Assembly: GCF_016907695.1 (NCBI RefSeq)
Contig: NZ_JAFBCK010000001.1
Span: 744,001-808,000 of the forward strand
Length of the DNA: 64,000 nt
Direction of reading: 5' to 3'
Source: Actinokineospora baliensis
GTDB lineage: Bacteria; Actinomycetota; Actinomycetes; Mycobacteriales; Pseudonocardiaceae
Below the pieces are notes generated by a model that ran no database searches, had not been told where the DNA came from, and saw only the letters and a program-made list of their open reading frames with translations. Of this stretch, positions 57,065-64,000 are shown piece after piece; within the stretch, counting starts at the first letter, position 1, and each line of letters starts with the position of its first letter. The translations under genes and the position numbers were made by a program.

Positions 57065-58180
57065 TTACGCGGCCTTCGACCTTCTTCCCAGCGCGACCGC
57101 GTCGTAGTGGCCGAGGAGTTCCTCGCACACCGCGCTCCATGTGCGAGTGAGCACAGCAGACCTGCCCGCCGCACCCATGCGGCGTCGCAGGAGAGCGTCG
57201 GTGAGCCTGTCGACGGCGGGTACGAGCTGGGCGGCGAACTGGTCCGGGTCGAGCAGGAACCCGGTGCGGCCGTGGTCGACGAGGTCGCGCGGGCCACCAG
57301 CGTTGGGCGCGATCACGGGCAATCCGGAAGCCATCGCCTCTTGGACGGCCTGGCAGAACGTCTCGTGCGGTCCGGTGTGCACGAACACGTCGAGGCTCGC
57401 GTAGGCGGCAGCGAGCTCGGCGCCGTCGCGGAACCCGAGGAACGCGGCGTTGGGCATGCGCTCACGCAACGCCCGGTTGTCAGGCCCGTCCCCGACGACC
57501 ACTACGCGCACCCCGGGCAGCGAGTCGAGCGCGGCTAGGTGCTCTACGCGCTTTTCCGGGGCAAGCCTGCCGACGTACCCGACCAGCAGTTCGCCGTTAG
57601 GCGCGAGCTGAGTTCGCAGTGACCGGTCGACGTGCTCAGGCGCGAACCTGCGGATGTCGACTCCCCGAGCCCACCGGTGCACCCGCGGGATGCCGTGTCT
57701 GGTCAGGTCGGCGACAGCGGCCGTAGAGGGCGCCAGGGTTCGGTCCGCGCCGGAGTGCACCCGGCGGATCCAACGCCAGGCGGCACGCGCGCCTCTACTA
57801 AGGCCGTAAGAGGCAGCGAACCCGGCCACGTCGGTTTGGTAGACCGCCACAGTCGGCACGCCGAGCCTCTTGGCCGCCCACAACCCGCCCGCGCCCAACA
57901 CGAACGGTGACGCCAGGTGGATGACGTCCGGGTCGAACTCGGCGAGGTCGGTCAGCATCTTCGGCGACGGCAGCCCGATGGGCAGGGAGGTGATGACGGG
58001 CAGGTCCACCGCGCGGACCCGGACGACGTCCACGCCGAGGTGGCGGTCCGGTCCGGCGCCCGGGGCGACCACCATCGCCCGGTGCCCGCGCTGGTCGAGG
58101 TGCTCCAGCACTCTGAGCACGGAGTTGGTGACGCCGTTCACCTGGGGGAGGAAGCTCTCGGTCACGATGGCGACGCGCAC
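57065..58180 (-). CDS. GT4 family glycosyltransferase (MgtA-like)
   Basis: The 371-residue GT-B enzyme starts [20 protein letters not shown] and ends with [14 protein letters not shown] and [20 protein letters not shown]. It is close in motif to the GDP-mannose-dependent glycolipid mannosyltransferase MgtA of corynebacteria and mycobacteria. The GTG at 58180 starts exactly at the fold; the frame extends upstream without family sequence. Confidence 0.88.
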   Translation of the reverse strand: MRVAIVTESFLPQVNGVTNSVLRVLEHLDQRGHRAMVVAPGAGPDRHLGVDVVRVRAVDLPVITSLPIGLPSPKMLTDLAEFDPDVIHLASPFVLGAGGLWAAKRLGVPTVAVYQTDVAGFAASYGLSRGARAAWRWIRRVHSGADRTLAPSTAAVADLTRHGIPRVHRWARGVDIRRFAPEHVDRSLRTQLAPNGELLVGYVGRLAPEKRVEHLAALDSLPGVRVVVVGDGPDNRALRERMPNAAFLGFRDGAELAAAYASLDVFVHTGPHETFCQAVQEAMASGLPVIAPNAGGPRDLVDHGRTGFLLDPDQFAAQLVPAVDRLTDALLRRRMGAAGRSAVLTRTWSAVCEELLGHYDAVALGRRSKAA

Positions 58181-58357
58181 GGGTGCGACCGTCGCACCCC
58201 GCGCCGTCGTCGGGGTGGTCGACCGCGTGACGGCGCGGCGAACGACACCGGAACAGCCGGTGGGTACCGCCGGAACGACCAACCTTGGCCTGGCGCTACC
58301 CGGCTTTTCATGTTCCGGACGCACGGCGGTCACACGGTGTGGTCACTCTAGGTTGGC

Positions 58358-59185
58358 ATGACGCTCTTGTCCTCCCGCTCGCGCAAGCCGGTGGAGCCTG
58401 GGCTGCTGTCACGGGCCTTGGAGATCGCGGGCCGCCTGGCCAACGACGCGACCGACGTGATCACCGCGACCGCGGGTCGAGGCGCCCGTCCGGTGGTCCT
58501 CGACACGCCGTTCGACTGGGTGACCGACACCGACCGGACGCTCGAGCGGCACACCCGCCGGGTGCTGACCGCCGAGTTCCCGGGCATCCCGGTGGTGGGT
58601 GAGGAGTTCGGTGCCGACGTCGGCTCGGACGAGTCCGAGTACCGCTGGGTGGTCGACCCGGTCGACGGCACCGCGAACTACATCGCCGGTGTCCCCTGGT
58701 GCGCCTACAGCCTGGCCCTGGTCGACGCCGAGGGCCCGGTGGTGGGCGTGGTCGCCGACCCGTACCGCGGGCAGATCTACGCCGCCGCGCGCGGCCGCGG
58801 GATGCGGGCGAACGGGGTGCGCGTGCAACTGCTGGACCGGGCGTCGGCGGCGGGCACGATCGTGTGCACCGAACTGGCCCGCACCGGTCCGTGGCCGGGG
58901 ATGGGCGGCTTCATCGAGCGGGCTTCCGCCGCGCACGCCGGGGTCCGGGTGCTCGGTTCTGCGGCGCTGGCGGTCGCGCAGGTCGCCCTTGGTCACGCCG
59001 CCGCTGCGGTGCTGCACAGCTACCACGAGTGGGATGTCGCGGGCGCGGTCGCGTTGGCCTTGGAGTCCGGGGCCGTGGTGCTGGACCGGCGTGGTGACGA
59101 TGCCCCGCTGCCTGTGGACGGACTGTTGGTCGCGGCCCCTGGTGTCGCCGAGGCAGTGCTGTCGTGGTGGCAAGACGCAGTGTGA
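58358..59185 (+). CDS. Inositol monophosphatase family protein
   Basis: The 275-residue enzyme has the metal-binding IMPase motifs: GEEFG around residue 81, VVDPVDGTANYIAGVP in the middle, and HEWDVAGAVALALESG near the end. The family dephosphorylates inositol phosphate, histidinol phosphate or related sugars; the substrate is open. It is divergent from the GT4 pair, whose products may need inositol. Confidence 0.9.
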   Translation: MTLLSSRSRKPVEPGLLSRALEIAGRLANDATDVITATAGRGARPVVLDTPFDWVTDTDRTLERHTRRVLTAEFPGIPVVGEEFGADVGSDESEYRWVVDPVDGTANYIAGVPWCAYSLALVDAEGPVVGVVADPYRGQIYAAARGRGMRANGVRVQLLDRASAAGTIVCTELARTGPWPGMGGFIERASAAHAGVRVLGSAALAVAQVALGHAAAAVLHSYHEWDVAGAVALALESGAVVLDRRGDDAPLPVDGLLVAAPGVAEAVLSWWQDAV

Positions 59186-59252
59186 CTCCGTAGGCGGGGA
59201 CTGCCGACTAGTAGGAGGATGCTGGCTGTCCTAACGCGTGGGGAGACCTAAG

Positions 59253-60004
59253 ATGCAGACAGCTCGCTCATTGGACGGCACGGCCATCGCATACGAGGCT
59301 GTCGGTAGTGGAACGCCGGTGGTGTTGGTGGGCGGGGCTTCAACGACCGCAACTCCACCGCGGGCTTGGGTGCCTTGCTGGCGGAAGCCGGTTTGACTGC
59401 GGTCTCTTACGACCGTCGCGGCCGCGGCGACAGCGGAGACACAGCGCCTTACGCCGTCGAGCGTGAGACCGAAGACTTGTCAGCCGTACTCACAGCCACC
59501 GCCAGCACCGCCGTCTACGGCATGTCCTCTGGCGGCATCTTGGCTCTACTGGCCGCACACCACGGCCTCCCCATCACGCGAGTGGCTGTCTACGAGCCAC
59601 CGTTCAATGAGGACTCCTCCGAGGCCTTCGCCGACGCCCAAGCCGACCGGGCCGCCACCGGCCGCCGAGAGCAGGCCGTCGAAGCGTTCCTCACCACCAC
59701 CGGTATGCCACCCGAGGCCATTGACGCCATGCGCTCAGGCCCGGCTTGGCCCTACCTGGTCGGGCTGGCCCACACCCTCTCTTATGACGCTCGCGTCGTA
59801 GCCCGCGGTTCGATCCCCGCCCTCGTGGCTCTGCAAACGCCAACGCTGGTGGTGGACGGCGACGCCAGCCCCCCGTTCTTGCGAGGCGCGGCCGCTTCCC
59901 TCGCGGCGACCTTGCCCCACGCGACCGCGGTGTCGCTGCCCGACCAGACCCACAACGTGGACATCGCCGTGCTGGCACCGGAATTGGTCAGGTTCTTCTC
60001 TTAG
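59253..60004 (+). pseudogene. Alpha/beta hydrolase interrupted by a frameshift
   Basis: The ATG at 59253, after GGGGAG, opens a frame reading MQTARSLDGTAIAYEAVGSG and PVVLVGGA. It then runs into a stop at about 59396. The expected continuation (FNDRN, then GLGALLAEAGLTAVSYDRRGRGDSGDTAPY) lies one frame over, starting near 59341, so one base is missing around 59335-59342. After the shift the rest is complete to 60004, including YGMSSGGILALLAAHHG with the nucleophile Ser and the final TLVVDG and HNVDIAV. It could be a real mutation or a sequencing error. Confidence 0.75.
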
Positions 60005-61191
60005 TCCAAGACAAGGCGACGGGCGGCGGCTCGGGCTTCGGTGGGCGTGGTCGCTCGGCGGACGGCAGCGGCCAACTCTTGGCACTGCGCGAGGGTGTGC
60101 GCGGCGAGGATCGTGCGGACCGCGGGCAGGCTGGCGGGCGGCATCGAAAGCGAGTCGACCCCCAAGCCGGTGAGGACCAGAGCCAGCAACGGGTCCGCGG
60201 CGGCTTCACCGCAGACACCCACGTGGGTGGGAACGGCGGCGACGTGCGCGACGAGGTCCAAGAGGGCGGGCTGCCAGGGATCGAGCAGGTCAGCCAACTC
60301 GGCCCGGTGCCGGTCGGCGGCGAAGGTGTACTGGGCCAGGTCGTTGGTGCCGACGCTGAGGAAGTCCACTTCGGACGCGATGTCAGCCGCCCGGAGAGCG
60401 GCGGCCGGGAGCTCGACCATGGCGCCCGCGGTGGTGAGGCCGTGCTCGCGAACCGCGGTGGCGAAAGCGGCGGCCTCCGCGGGCGTGGCGATCATGGGCG
60501 CCATGACCCACGGCACGGCACCGGTGTCAGCCGCCGCCCTGGCGATGGCTTCGAGCTGGTCGCGGAGCAGATCGGGCCGGGCACGGGCGATCCGGATGCC
60601 CCGAACCCCCAACGCGGACCCGGTCGCGGCATACGGAATCGGCTCGTCCGCCCCGGCGTCGAGGGTGCGCACCACGACCTTGCGGCCCGTCAGCGGAGCC
60701 AAGACCTCGCGATAGGCGACGCGCTGCTCCTCGACGGTGGGCGGACGGGAGCGGCCGAGGAAGAGGAACTCGGTGCGCAACAACCCGACCCCCTCCACGC
60801 CGTGCACCGGATCAGGACCACCGATGGTGGCCAGCAACTCCACCCGATACCCATCGGCGGTCCGACCGGGCCCCACATCAAGCACGGGCCGGACGGCAGC
60901 GTGGCGAGCGGCTCCGCCCCGGGAGTTCCGGGCGGAGCCCACAACGGACGCAGAACCGGCAGCGAGGCGATGGCCGCCACCTTGGGGCAGGCCGGTCGGA
61001 TGCCGCACCGAATGAGCGGTGGGCTCCGAGCCACCTGCGCCCGGCGCGGGGCGGGCTACTGGGCGGGCGCCAGGAACAGCACCGGCACTGCGGTCCGGTT
61101 CACTGTCCTCAGCGGGCCGCTCCACTCCGTCACCCAGTCGCCCGGTCCGCAGCCCGTGCGGTGGGCTGGACAGCGGCGTGGGCTTGGACAA
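60001..61191 (-). CDS. PTS enzyme-I-like PEP-binding protein lacking the phosphohistidine domain
   Basis: The last 280 residues are the PEP-binding TIM barrel of enzyme I: GVEGVGLLRTEFLFLGRS, VVVRTLDAGADEP, LSVGTNDLAQYTFAADR and GVCGEAAADP. The first 110 residues are low-complexity Gly/Pro/Arg sequence. The HPr-binding helical domain and the GGxxSHxAI phosphohistidine site are absent; the nearest vestige is GGSEPTAHSVRH. No HPr gene is adjacent. It may be a decayed ptsI or a PEP-binding regulator. The start is uncertain. Confidence 0.65.
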   Translation of the reverse strand: MSKPTPLSSPPHGLRTGRLGDGVERPAEDSEPDRSAGAVPGARPVARPAPGAGGSEPTAHSVRHPTGLPQGGGHRLAAGSASVVGSARNSRGGAARHAAVRPVLDVGPGRTADGYRVELLATIGGPDPVHGVEGVGLLRTEFLFLGRSRPPTVEEQRVAYREVLAPLTGRKVVVRTLDAGADEPIPYAATGSALGVRGIRIARARPDLLRDQLEAIARAAADTGAVPWVMAPMIATPAEAAAFATAVREHGLTTAGAMVELPAAALRAADIASEVDFLSVGTNDLAQYTFAADRHRAELADLLDPWQPALLDLVAHVAAVPTHVGVCGEAAADPLLALVLTGLGVDSLSMPPASLPAVRTILAAHTLAQCQELAAAVRRATTPTEARAAARRLVLD

Positions 61192-61292
61192 GTTCGTCCA
61201 GGCCTGCCCCGATCCCGCGCAGCGTGCTCACCCGCCCAACCTACGCGTCGAAAACCACCCGGGACGACCCGCAGGCGGGCGATCTTTGACGG

Positions 61293-62351
61293 TCAGGCGT
61301 CGAAGTCGACGGTGACCGAGTCGGTGGCGGGCAGGCCCTGGCAGGTCAGCACGAACCCGGCGTCGATCTCGTGCTGCTCGAGCGCGTAGTTCCGGCGCAT
61401 CCGCACATCCCCGGTGACCACCTTCGCCCGGCACGTCCCGCACACCCCGCCCCGGCAGGCGAACGGCAGGTCGGACCGGACCCGTTGCGCGGCGTCGAGG
61501 ATGGGCTCGTCGAACGGCAGTGCCAGGGTGGTTTCCCGGCCGTCGAGGATCACGGTCACCGACGATGTCGGTCCGTCCACACCTTCCTCGACCCGCTTGG
61601 GCTCCGGCGGCGGCTCGTCGACGTAGAAGAGTTCACGGTGGAGGCGGTCCGAAGGGACACCGCGCGCGGTCAGCACCGCGTGCGCGTCTTGGACCAGACC
61701 GAACGGCCCGCACAACCACCAGTGGTCGATGTCGTCCGCGGGCACGACCCGGCTGAACAACTCCTCCAGCCGCGCGGTGTCGAGCCTGCCGGAGAACAGC
61801 TCTACGTCTCCCGGTTCGCGCGACAGGATGTGCACGAGTTGAAGCCGGTTCGGGTAGCGGTCTTTAAGGTCCGCGAGGTCCTCCGCGAACATGACCGTGT
61901 CACTTCGGCGGTTGCCATAGAGGAGCGTGACCCGCGTAGTGGGATCGGCGAGCACAGTGGCCGCGATCGAGAGAACCGGCGTAATGCCCGAACCGGCGGC
62001 GATGAAGCCGTGGTGACTACCCGGCTCGACCACGGGTGTAAAGCCACCTTGTGGCGGTAGGACTTCCAGCACGTCTCCCGGCTTCAGTGAATCCACCAGG
62101 TGTGAAGAGAACAGCCCGCCTTCAACCCGCCTAACGCCAATGCGCGGTGCGGCGCCGGCAGGGGCGCAGATCGAGTAAGAGCGTCGCTCCTCCCGGCCTT
62201 CGACGTCCTGCCTAAGAGTCAGGTATTGGCCCGCTTTGAAGACGAAGTGCTCGCCCAACTCGGCGGGCACGGCGAAGGTGATCGCGACCGCGTCGTCGCA
62301 GAGGCGGTCTACCCCGGCTACCGGGAGGGAGTGGAAGGCGCGCACGGTCAC
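61293..62351 (-). CDS. paaE: Phenylacetyl-CoA epoxidase reductase subunit
   Basis: The 352-residue reductase supplies electrons to the PaaAC oxygenase. It has an FAD domain (LRQDVEGREERRSYSICAP), an NAD(P)H domain (GSGITPVLSIAATVL, CGPFGLVQDAHAVL) and a C-terminal plant-type 2Fe-2S site (ACRGGVCGTC and a later Cys). The GTG at 62351 overlaps the paaD stop (GTGA). Confidence 0.93.
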   Translation of the reverse strand: MTVRAFHSLPVAGVDRLCDDAVAITFAVPAELGEHFVFKAGQYLTLRQDVEGREERRSYSICAPAGAAPRIGVRRVEGGLFSSHLVDSLKPGDVLEVLPPQGGFTPVVEPGSHHGFIAAGSGITPVLSIAATVLADPTTRVTLLYGNRRSDTVMFAEDLADLKDRYPNRLQLVHILSREPGDVELFSGRLDTARLEELFSRVVPADDIDHWWLCGPFGLVQDAHAVLTARGVPSDRLHRELFYVDEPPPEPKRVEEGVDGPTSSVTVILDGRETTLALPFDEPILDAAQRVRSDLPFACRGGVCGTCRAKVVTGDVRMRRNYALEQHEIDAGFVLTCQGLPATDSVTVDFDA

Positions 62352-62836
62352 AGTTCCTTGATCTGCTCGAACGGTTCCCGGCAGTCCTCGCAGCGCCGCA
62401 GCGCCTTGCACGCGGTCGACCCGAACCGGGACAGCTCGGTGGTCCGCGCCGACCCGCACAGCGGGCACAGCACCCGGCGGCTCGGTGGTTCCAGGTTCAG
62501 CGGCACCGGACCGACGGCGCGCGGGCCGATCCGCTGGGGCGGGGCGATGCCGTGGTCGGCGAGCTTGCGCAGGCCGTCCTCGCTGATCCAGTCGGTCGTC
62601 CACGCCGGGTGCAGGACGGTCCGCACCTCGACCTCGGCGTACCCGGCCTCGGTCAGGCTGGCGACCAGGTCGGCGCGCATCTCGTCCACCGCGGGGCAGC
62701 CGGAGTAGGTGGGGGTGATCGTCACGGTCACCCGGCCGCCGTCCTCGTCGACCGCGCGCAGCACCCCGAGGTCGGCGAGGGTCAGCACCGGCAACTCGGG
62801 GTCGAGCACCTGCTCGGCGACCTGCCGCGCGGTCAC
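62348..62836 (-). CDS. paaD: Phenylacetyl-CoA epoxidase accessory protein PaaD
   Basis: The 162-residue protein has a DUF59/MIP18-like N-terminal domain (DPELPVLTLADLG, TPTYSGCPAVDEM) and a C-terminal Cys-rich part (CPLCGSARTTELS and CEDC) likely binding metal. It helps mature the epoxidase iron centre. GTG at 62836 overlaps the paaC stop (GTGA). Confidence 0.92.
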   Translation of the reverse strand: MTARQVAEQVLDPELPVLTLADLGVLRAVDEDGGRVTVTITPTYSGCPAVDEMRADLVASLTEAGYAEVEVRTVLHPAWTTDWISEDGLRKLADHGIAPPQRIGPRAVGPVPLNLEPPSRRVLCPLCGSARTTELSRFGSTACKALRRCEDCREPFEQIKEL

Positions 62837-63717
62837 CAGCGCGCCCCTGGCGTCGACCGGGCGATGTGCTGCAACTCGGCGAGCAGGAACCCCATCGCGG
62901 CGGTGTGCACGCCGTCGCGGCCCGCTTGGCCCGCCACTGCCGCGACCTGCTTGACCTGCGGCCGGTCCAGCCCGGCCGCGGTCAGCACGGTGTCGATGAC
63001 CTGGTCGAACTCCTCGCGCGCGGCAGCCGGGTCGACGGCGATGCCGGGCAGCGCGGCCTCCACCGGGTGCGTGGCGAACAGTTCGTCGGTGAACGCCCAC
63101 ACACGGTCGAAGCCTGCCACGATGCGTTCGCGGGAGTACTCGGTGCCGCCCGCGAGCCGCAGTACCCACTGGGCGGCGTGGTCGCGGTGGTAGGCCAGTT
63201 CCTTGACGCCCTTGGCGGCGACGGCGGCCAGCACCGGGTCTGCCGAGGTGATCAGCCGCTGGAACACGGCGAGGCGCCAGGTCGCGAACACCAGCAGGCG
63301 GGCGATGGTGGTGCCGAAGTCGCCGCCAGGTCCGGGGCCGCAGTCGATCTCGGCGAGCCGGACGTTGCGGAACTCGCGCTCGTCGCGCAGGTAGGCCAGG
63401 GCGTCCTCGTCGCGGCCGAGCCCCTCGACCTCAGCCGCGCGCGAGAGCAGAAGCCGGGCTTGGCCGAGGAGGTCGAGCGCGATGTTGGCCAGCGCGACGT
63501 CTTCTTCCAGCTCCGGCGCGCGCGAGCACCACTCGGCCAGGCGCTGCGAGTAGATGAGCGCGTCGTCGCCGAGCATGAGGCAGTACGCGACGAGGCTCTC
63601 GCGGTCGACGTCCGGTACCGCGCGGTCGACCCCGGCGAGAGCAGCGGTGAAGCCGGTGCCGAACGCCCAGTGCTTCTCCTCACCCGCGTCGGTAAGGCCG
63701 TCGTAGGCGTTATCCAT
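62833..63717 (-). CDS. paaC: Phenylacetyl-CoA epoxidase subunit C
   Basis: The 294-residue ferritin-like structural subunit of the epoxidase pairs with the catalytic PaaA. Seen are DALIYSQRLAEWCSRAPELE, ALANIALDLLGQARLLL, and ELAYHRDHAAQWVLRLAGGT. The ATG at 63717 follows AAGGAACC. It is 10 nt downstream of the paaB stop. Confidence 0.94.
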   Translation of the reverse strand: MDNAYDGLTDAGEEKHWAFGTGFTAALAGVDRAVPDVDRESLVAYCLMLGDDALIYSQRLAEWCSRAPELEEDVALANIALDLLGQARLLLSRAAEVEGLGRDEDALAYLRDEREFRNVRLAEIDCGPGPGGDFGTTIARLLVFATWRLAVFQRLITSADPVLAAVAAKGVKELAYHRDHAAQWVLRLAGGTEYSRERIVAGFDRVWAFTDELFATHPVEAALPGIAVDPAAAREEFDQVIDTVLTAAGLDRPQVKQVAAVAGQAGRDGVHTAAMGFLLAELQHIARSTPGARW

Positions 63718-63727
63718 GGCGGGTTCC

Positions 63728-64000
63728 TTACAGGTGCGGGACGTCCTCGGGGATCGCGTAGAACGTGGGGTGCCGGTAGACCTTGTCGCCACTAGGCGCG
63801 AAGAACGGGTCCTTCTCGTCCGGGCTGGACGCTGTGATCGCCTCCGCCTTGACGACCCAAATGCTGACGCCTTCGTTGCGGCGCGTGTAGAGGTCTCGCG
63901 CGTTGCGTAGGGCCATTTCGTCGTCAGGGGCGTGCAGGGAACCGACGTGCACGTGGTTCAGACCGCGCTTGCCCCGGACGAACACCTCGTAGAGGGGCCA
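63728..64000 (-). CDS. paaB: Phenylacetyl-CoA epoxidase subunit B, N-terminus cut by window edge
   Basis: The visible residues start WPLYEVFVRGKRGLNHVHVG, typical of PaaB, and end with YAIPEDVPHL; about 90 residues are in the window. PaaB is a small structural subunit of the multi-component epoxidase. Only the first few residues lie beyond 64000. paaA is expected just beyond. Confidence 0.92.
   Translation of the reverse strand, partial: WPLYEVFVRGKRGLNHVHVGSLHAPDDEMALRNARDLYTRRNEGVSIWVVKAEAITASSPDEKDPFFAPSGDKVYRHPTFYAIPEDVPHL

Overview
The window looks like chromosome of a high-GC, GTG-rich actinobacterium, most likely of the Pseudonocardiaceae (Actinokineospora/Saccharothrix-like). Grounds: very high GC at third codon positions, menaquinone genes (prenyl synthase, MenG, MenJ-like reductase), a fused KorA/KorB oxidoreductase, sunset-domain membrane proteins, a complete 14-gene nuo operon led by Rex-type operators, and in-frame TTA codons. 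The family is inferred from the overall look of the proteins, not from a search.

Left part (1-8.4 kb): a truncated membrane GAF-GGDEF-EAL protein, a PhzF-like enzyme, an acetyltransferase, a winged-helix/VOC pair, an ECF sigma factor coupled to a membrane protein, and a small secreted protein. From 8.5 to 13.2 kb is a compositionally different cluster: a cytidylate-kinase-like enzyme, two HIT proteins, a SAM methyltransferase, a membrane GAF-like protein and a ThiL-like kinase. It looks like an undescribed nucleotide-linked pathway. After it come Nudix, tRNA-Tyr, YajQ, RfbA, HtpX, a siderophore-interacting flavoprotein, an amidase-TetR operon with a perfect 18-bp palindrome, a 44-codon small ORF, a secreted subtilase, an HTH regulator, KorAB, an enoyl-CoA hydratase, and a divergent Lrp/dimethylargininase pair.

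27.7-32.3 kb is an accessory island. It holds decayed remains of an actinomycete integrative element (frameshifted tyrosine integrase and RepSA-type replication initiator) and a HAD hydrolase fragment. Inside it sit two intact-looking genes: a small two-helix membrane protein and a STAND-like P-loop ATPase. Both carry the same short motif (NYQAxGNI), at the C-terminus of the membrane protein and at the N-terminus of the ATPase. This is the layout expected for amyloid-type signalling between an NTPase sensor and a membrane effector, and it is the best candidate here for an undescribed defence system.

32.3-51.9 kb: two sunset-domain membrane proteins, a polyprenyl diphosphate synthase, then nuoN to nuoA on the minus strand, almost every junction overlapping by 4 nt. 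Upstream of nuoA are two perfect TTGTGAA-N4-TTCACAA Rex operators and an iron-box-like dyad. A weaker Rex-like site overlaps the ribosome-binding region of the MenJ-like gene, so respiratory complex I and menaquinone modification may share redox control.

52.2-53.1 kb: a DUF3800-family gene followed at once by two 85-nt imperfect direct repeats that fold into nested hairpins, a possible protein plus structured-RNA module. The right end holds MenJ, DUF4328, MenG, two GT4 glycosyltransferases, an inositol-phosphatase-like enzyme, a frameshifted alpha/beta hydrolase, an enzyme-I-like protein lacking its phosphohistidine domain, and the start of a phenylacetyl-CoA epoxidase operon (paaB, cut by the window edge, then paaC, paaD, paaE).
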